Positions 29,488 through 29,975 of a stretch of DNA of 29,975 nt are shown here, piece by piece. Each line of letters starts with the position of its first letter. Positions within the stretch are counted from its first letter, which is position 1. The DNA is from Seminavis robusta (taxonomy: Eukaryota > Bacillariophyta > Bacillariophyceae > Naviculales > Naviculaceae). The notes under the pieces were generated by a model, which was not told the origin of the DNA, ran no database searches, and saw only the letters and a list, made by a program, of their open reading frames with translations. The position numbers were made by a program, and so were the translations under genes. The stretch spans positions 1-29,975 of the forward strand of contig CAICTM010001404.1 in assembly GCA_903772945.1 (NCBI GenBank). Direction: 5' to 3'.

Positions 29488-29975
29488 GCCGCAGGCTAGT
29501 GCCCTCAACTAGCATTTATCTAAAGGCAAAGGTTTCATTTTTTATTGTATGTTGCTTAAAGCCAAGGCTAATCAGTCGCTTTGATAGCTTTAATCTTACT
29601 AGGGAAACCACACCATATGTACGTGTTCGCTTTGATAGCCAAAATCTCACTACATGTACGCTGCCGGTACCGGTAGCCTTAACCTTTCAAAGGAAATTGC
29701 ACCATATGTACTGGTAGCCTTAACCTTGAAAGGGAAACTGCACCATATGTACGCGACACACACACACACACACACACACACAAGAGGACAGCCAGAAAAG
29801 AGAGAGATCATGGTGCTGTTTCCTTGCAAGGTTAAGGCTACCGGAACCCTTCCGTTCCTTGGCTTTAGAAAAATCAAGTTGAGGGCACTAGCCTCCGGCT
29901 GGCTGTCCTCAAGGTTAAGGCTAGCCAAATACCTTGGCTTTAGAAAAATGCAAGTTGAGGGCACTAGCCTTCGGC
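29488..29975. mobile_element. Foldback / MITE-like inverted-repeat element, truncated by window end
   Basis: The left arm (29488-29532, GCCGCAGGCTAGTGCCCTCA onward) is the reverse complement, with few mismatches, of the right arm at 29932-29975. A second right-arm copy lies at 29857-29899. Inner inverted repeats (GGTAGCCTTAACCTT near 29673-29690 and 29704-29720 against AAGGTTAAGGCTACC near 29828-29842) nest inside. Three copies of ACCATATGTAC lie on one side, and an (AC)13 run at 29756-29782 sits near the centre. There is no coding sequence, as in a non-autonomous element. No target-site duplication can be checked because the right end may continue past the window. Confidence 0.75.

Noticed and set aside
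29756..29782. (AC)n run considered as a telomere-like or regulatory tract
   Set aside because: A simple dinucleotide microsatellite inside the foldback element; no other telomeric feature.

Overview
The window looks like nuclear DNA of a eukaryotic microalga, most probably a pennate diatom of the Seminavis / Fragilariopsis / Pseudo-nitzschia kind. The evidence is indirect: genes on both strands with short GT-AG introns of about 75-153 bp, a leucine-rich-repeat membrane protein without a kinase in the diatom style, a secreted Hint-domain (hedgehog-type autoprocessing) protein, a Copia polyprotein of the kind common in diatoms, and secreted cysteine-rich proteins of unknown role. I found no rRNA, tRNA or CRISPR array. 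Species assignment is inference. Layout. (1) 1-4000: a decayed Ty1/Copia retrotransposon on the minus strand (gag zinc knuckle, protease, integrase; reverse transcriptase lies off the left edge), followed to about 5600 by non-coding DNA with paired hairpins. (2) 5629-7282 minus: a spliced five-exon secreted protein of unknown function. (3) 7806-9494 plus: SHQ1, the H/ACA RNP assembly factor, in one exon. (4) 9539-11925 minus: a spliced WD40-like protein convergent with SHQ1. (5) 12284-13225 plus: a secreted cysteine-rich protein. (6) 13612-15107 minus: a YacP/Rae1-type NYN-domain RNase with an N-terminal targeting sequence, divergent from (7) 15466-16486 plus: formyltetrahydrofolate deformylase (PurU) with one intron. 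(8) 17277-20189 minus: a type II membrane LRR protein in four exons, with a (GA)30 tract touching its start codon. (9) 21855-22463 minus: organellar GatC. (10) 23285-25400 minus: a decayed tyrosine-recombinase mobile element (Crypton/DIRS-like). (11) 26352-26867 plus: a small secreted cysteine-rich protein. (12) 27951-29372 plus: a secreted cerato-platanin-like domain joined by a Pro-rich linker to a Hint domain with a hydrophobic tail. (13) 29488-29975: a foldback/MITE-like repeat cut by the window end. The genes do not form a pathway. The housekeeping set (SHQ1, PurU, GatC, NYN RNase) serves RNA and organelle metabolism, and is interleaved with secreted or membrane proteins that probably act at the cell surface. 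Intergenic stretches carry a repeated vocabulary of palindromes built from GTACCGGTAC, CTAGCTAG and similar words. The most unusual locus is the cerato-platanin-Hint fusion at the right end.
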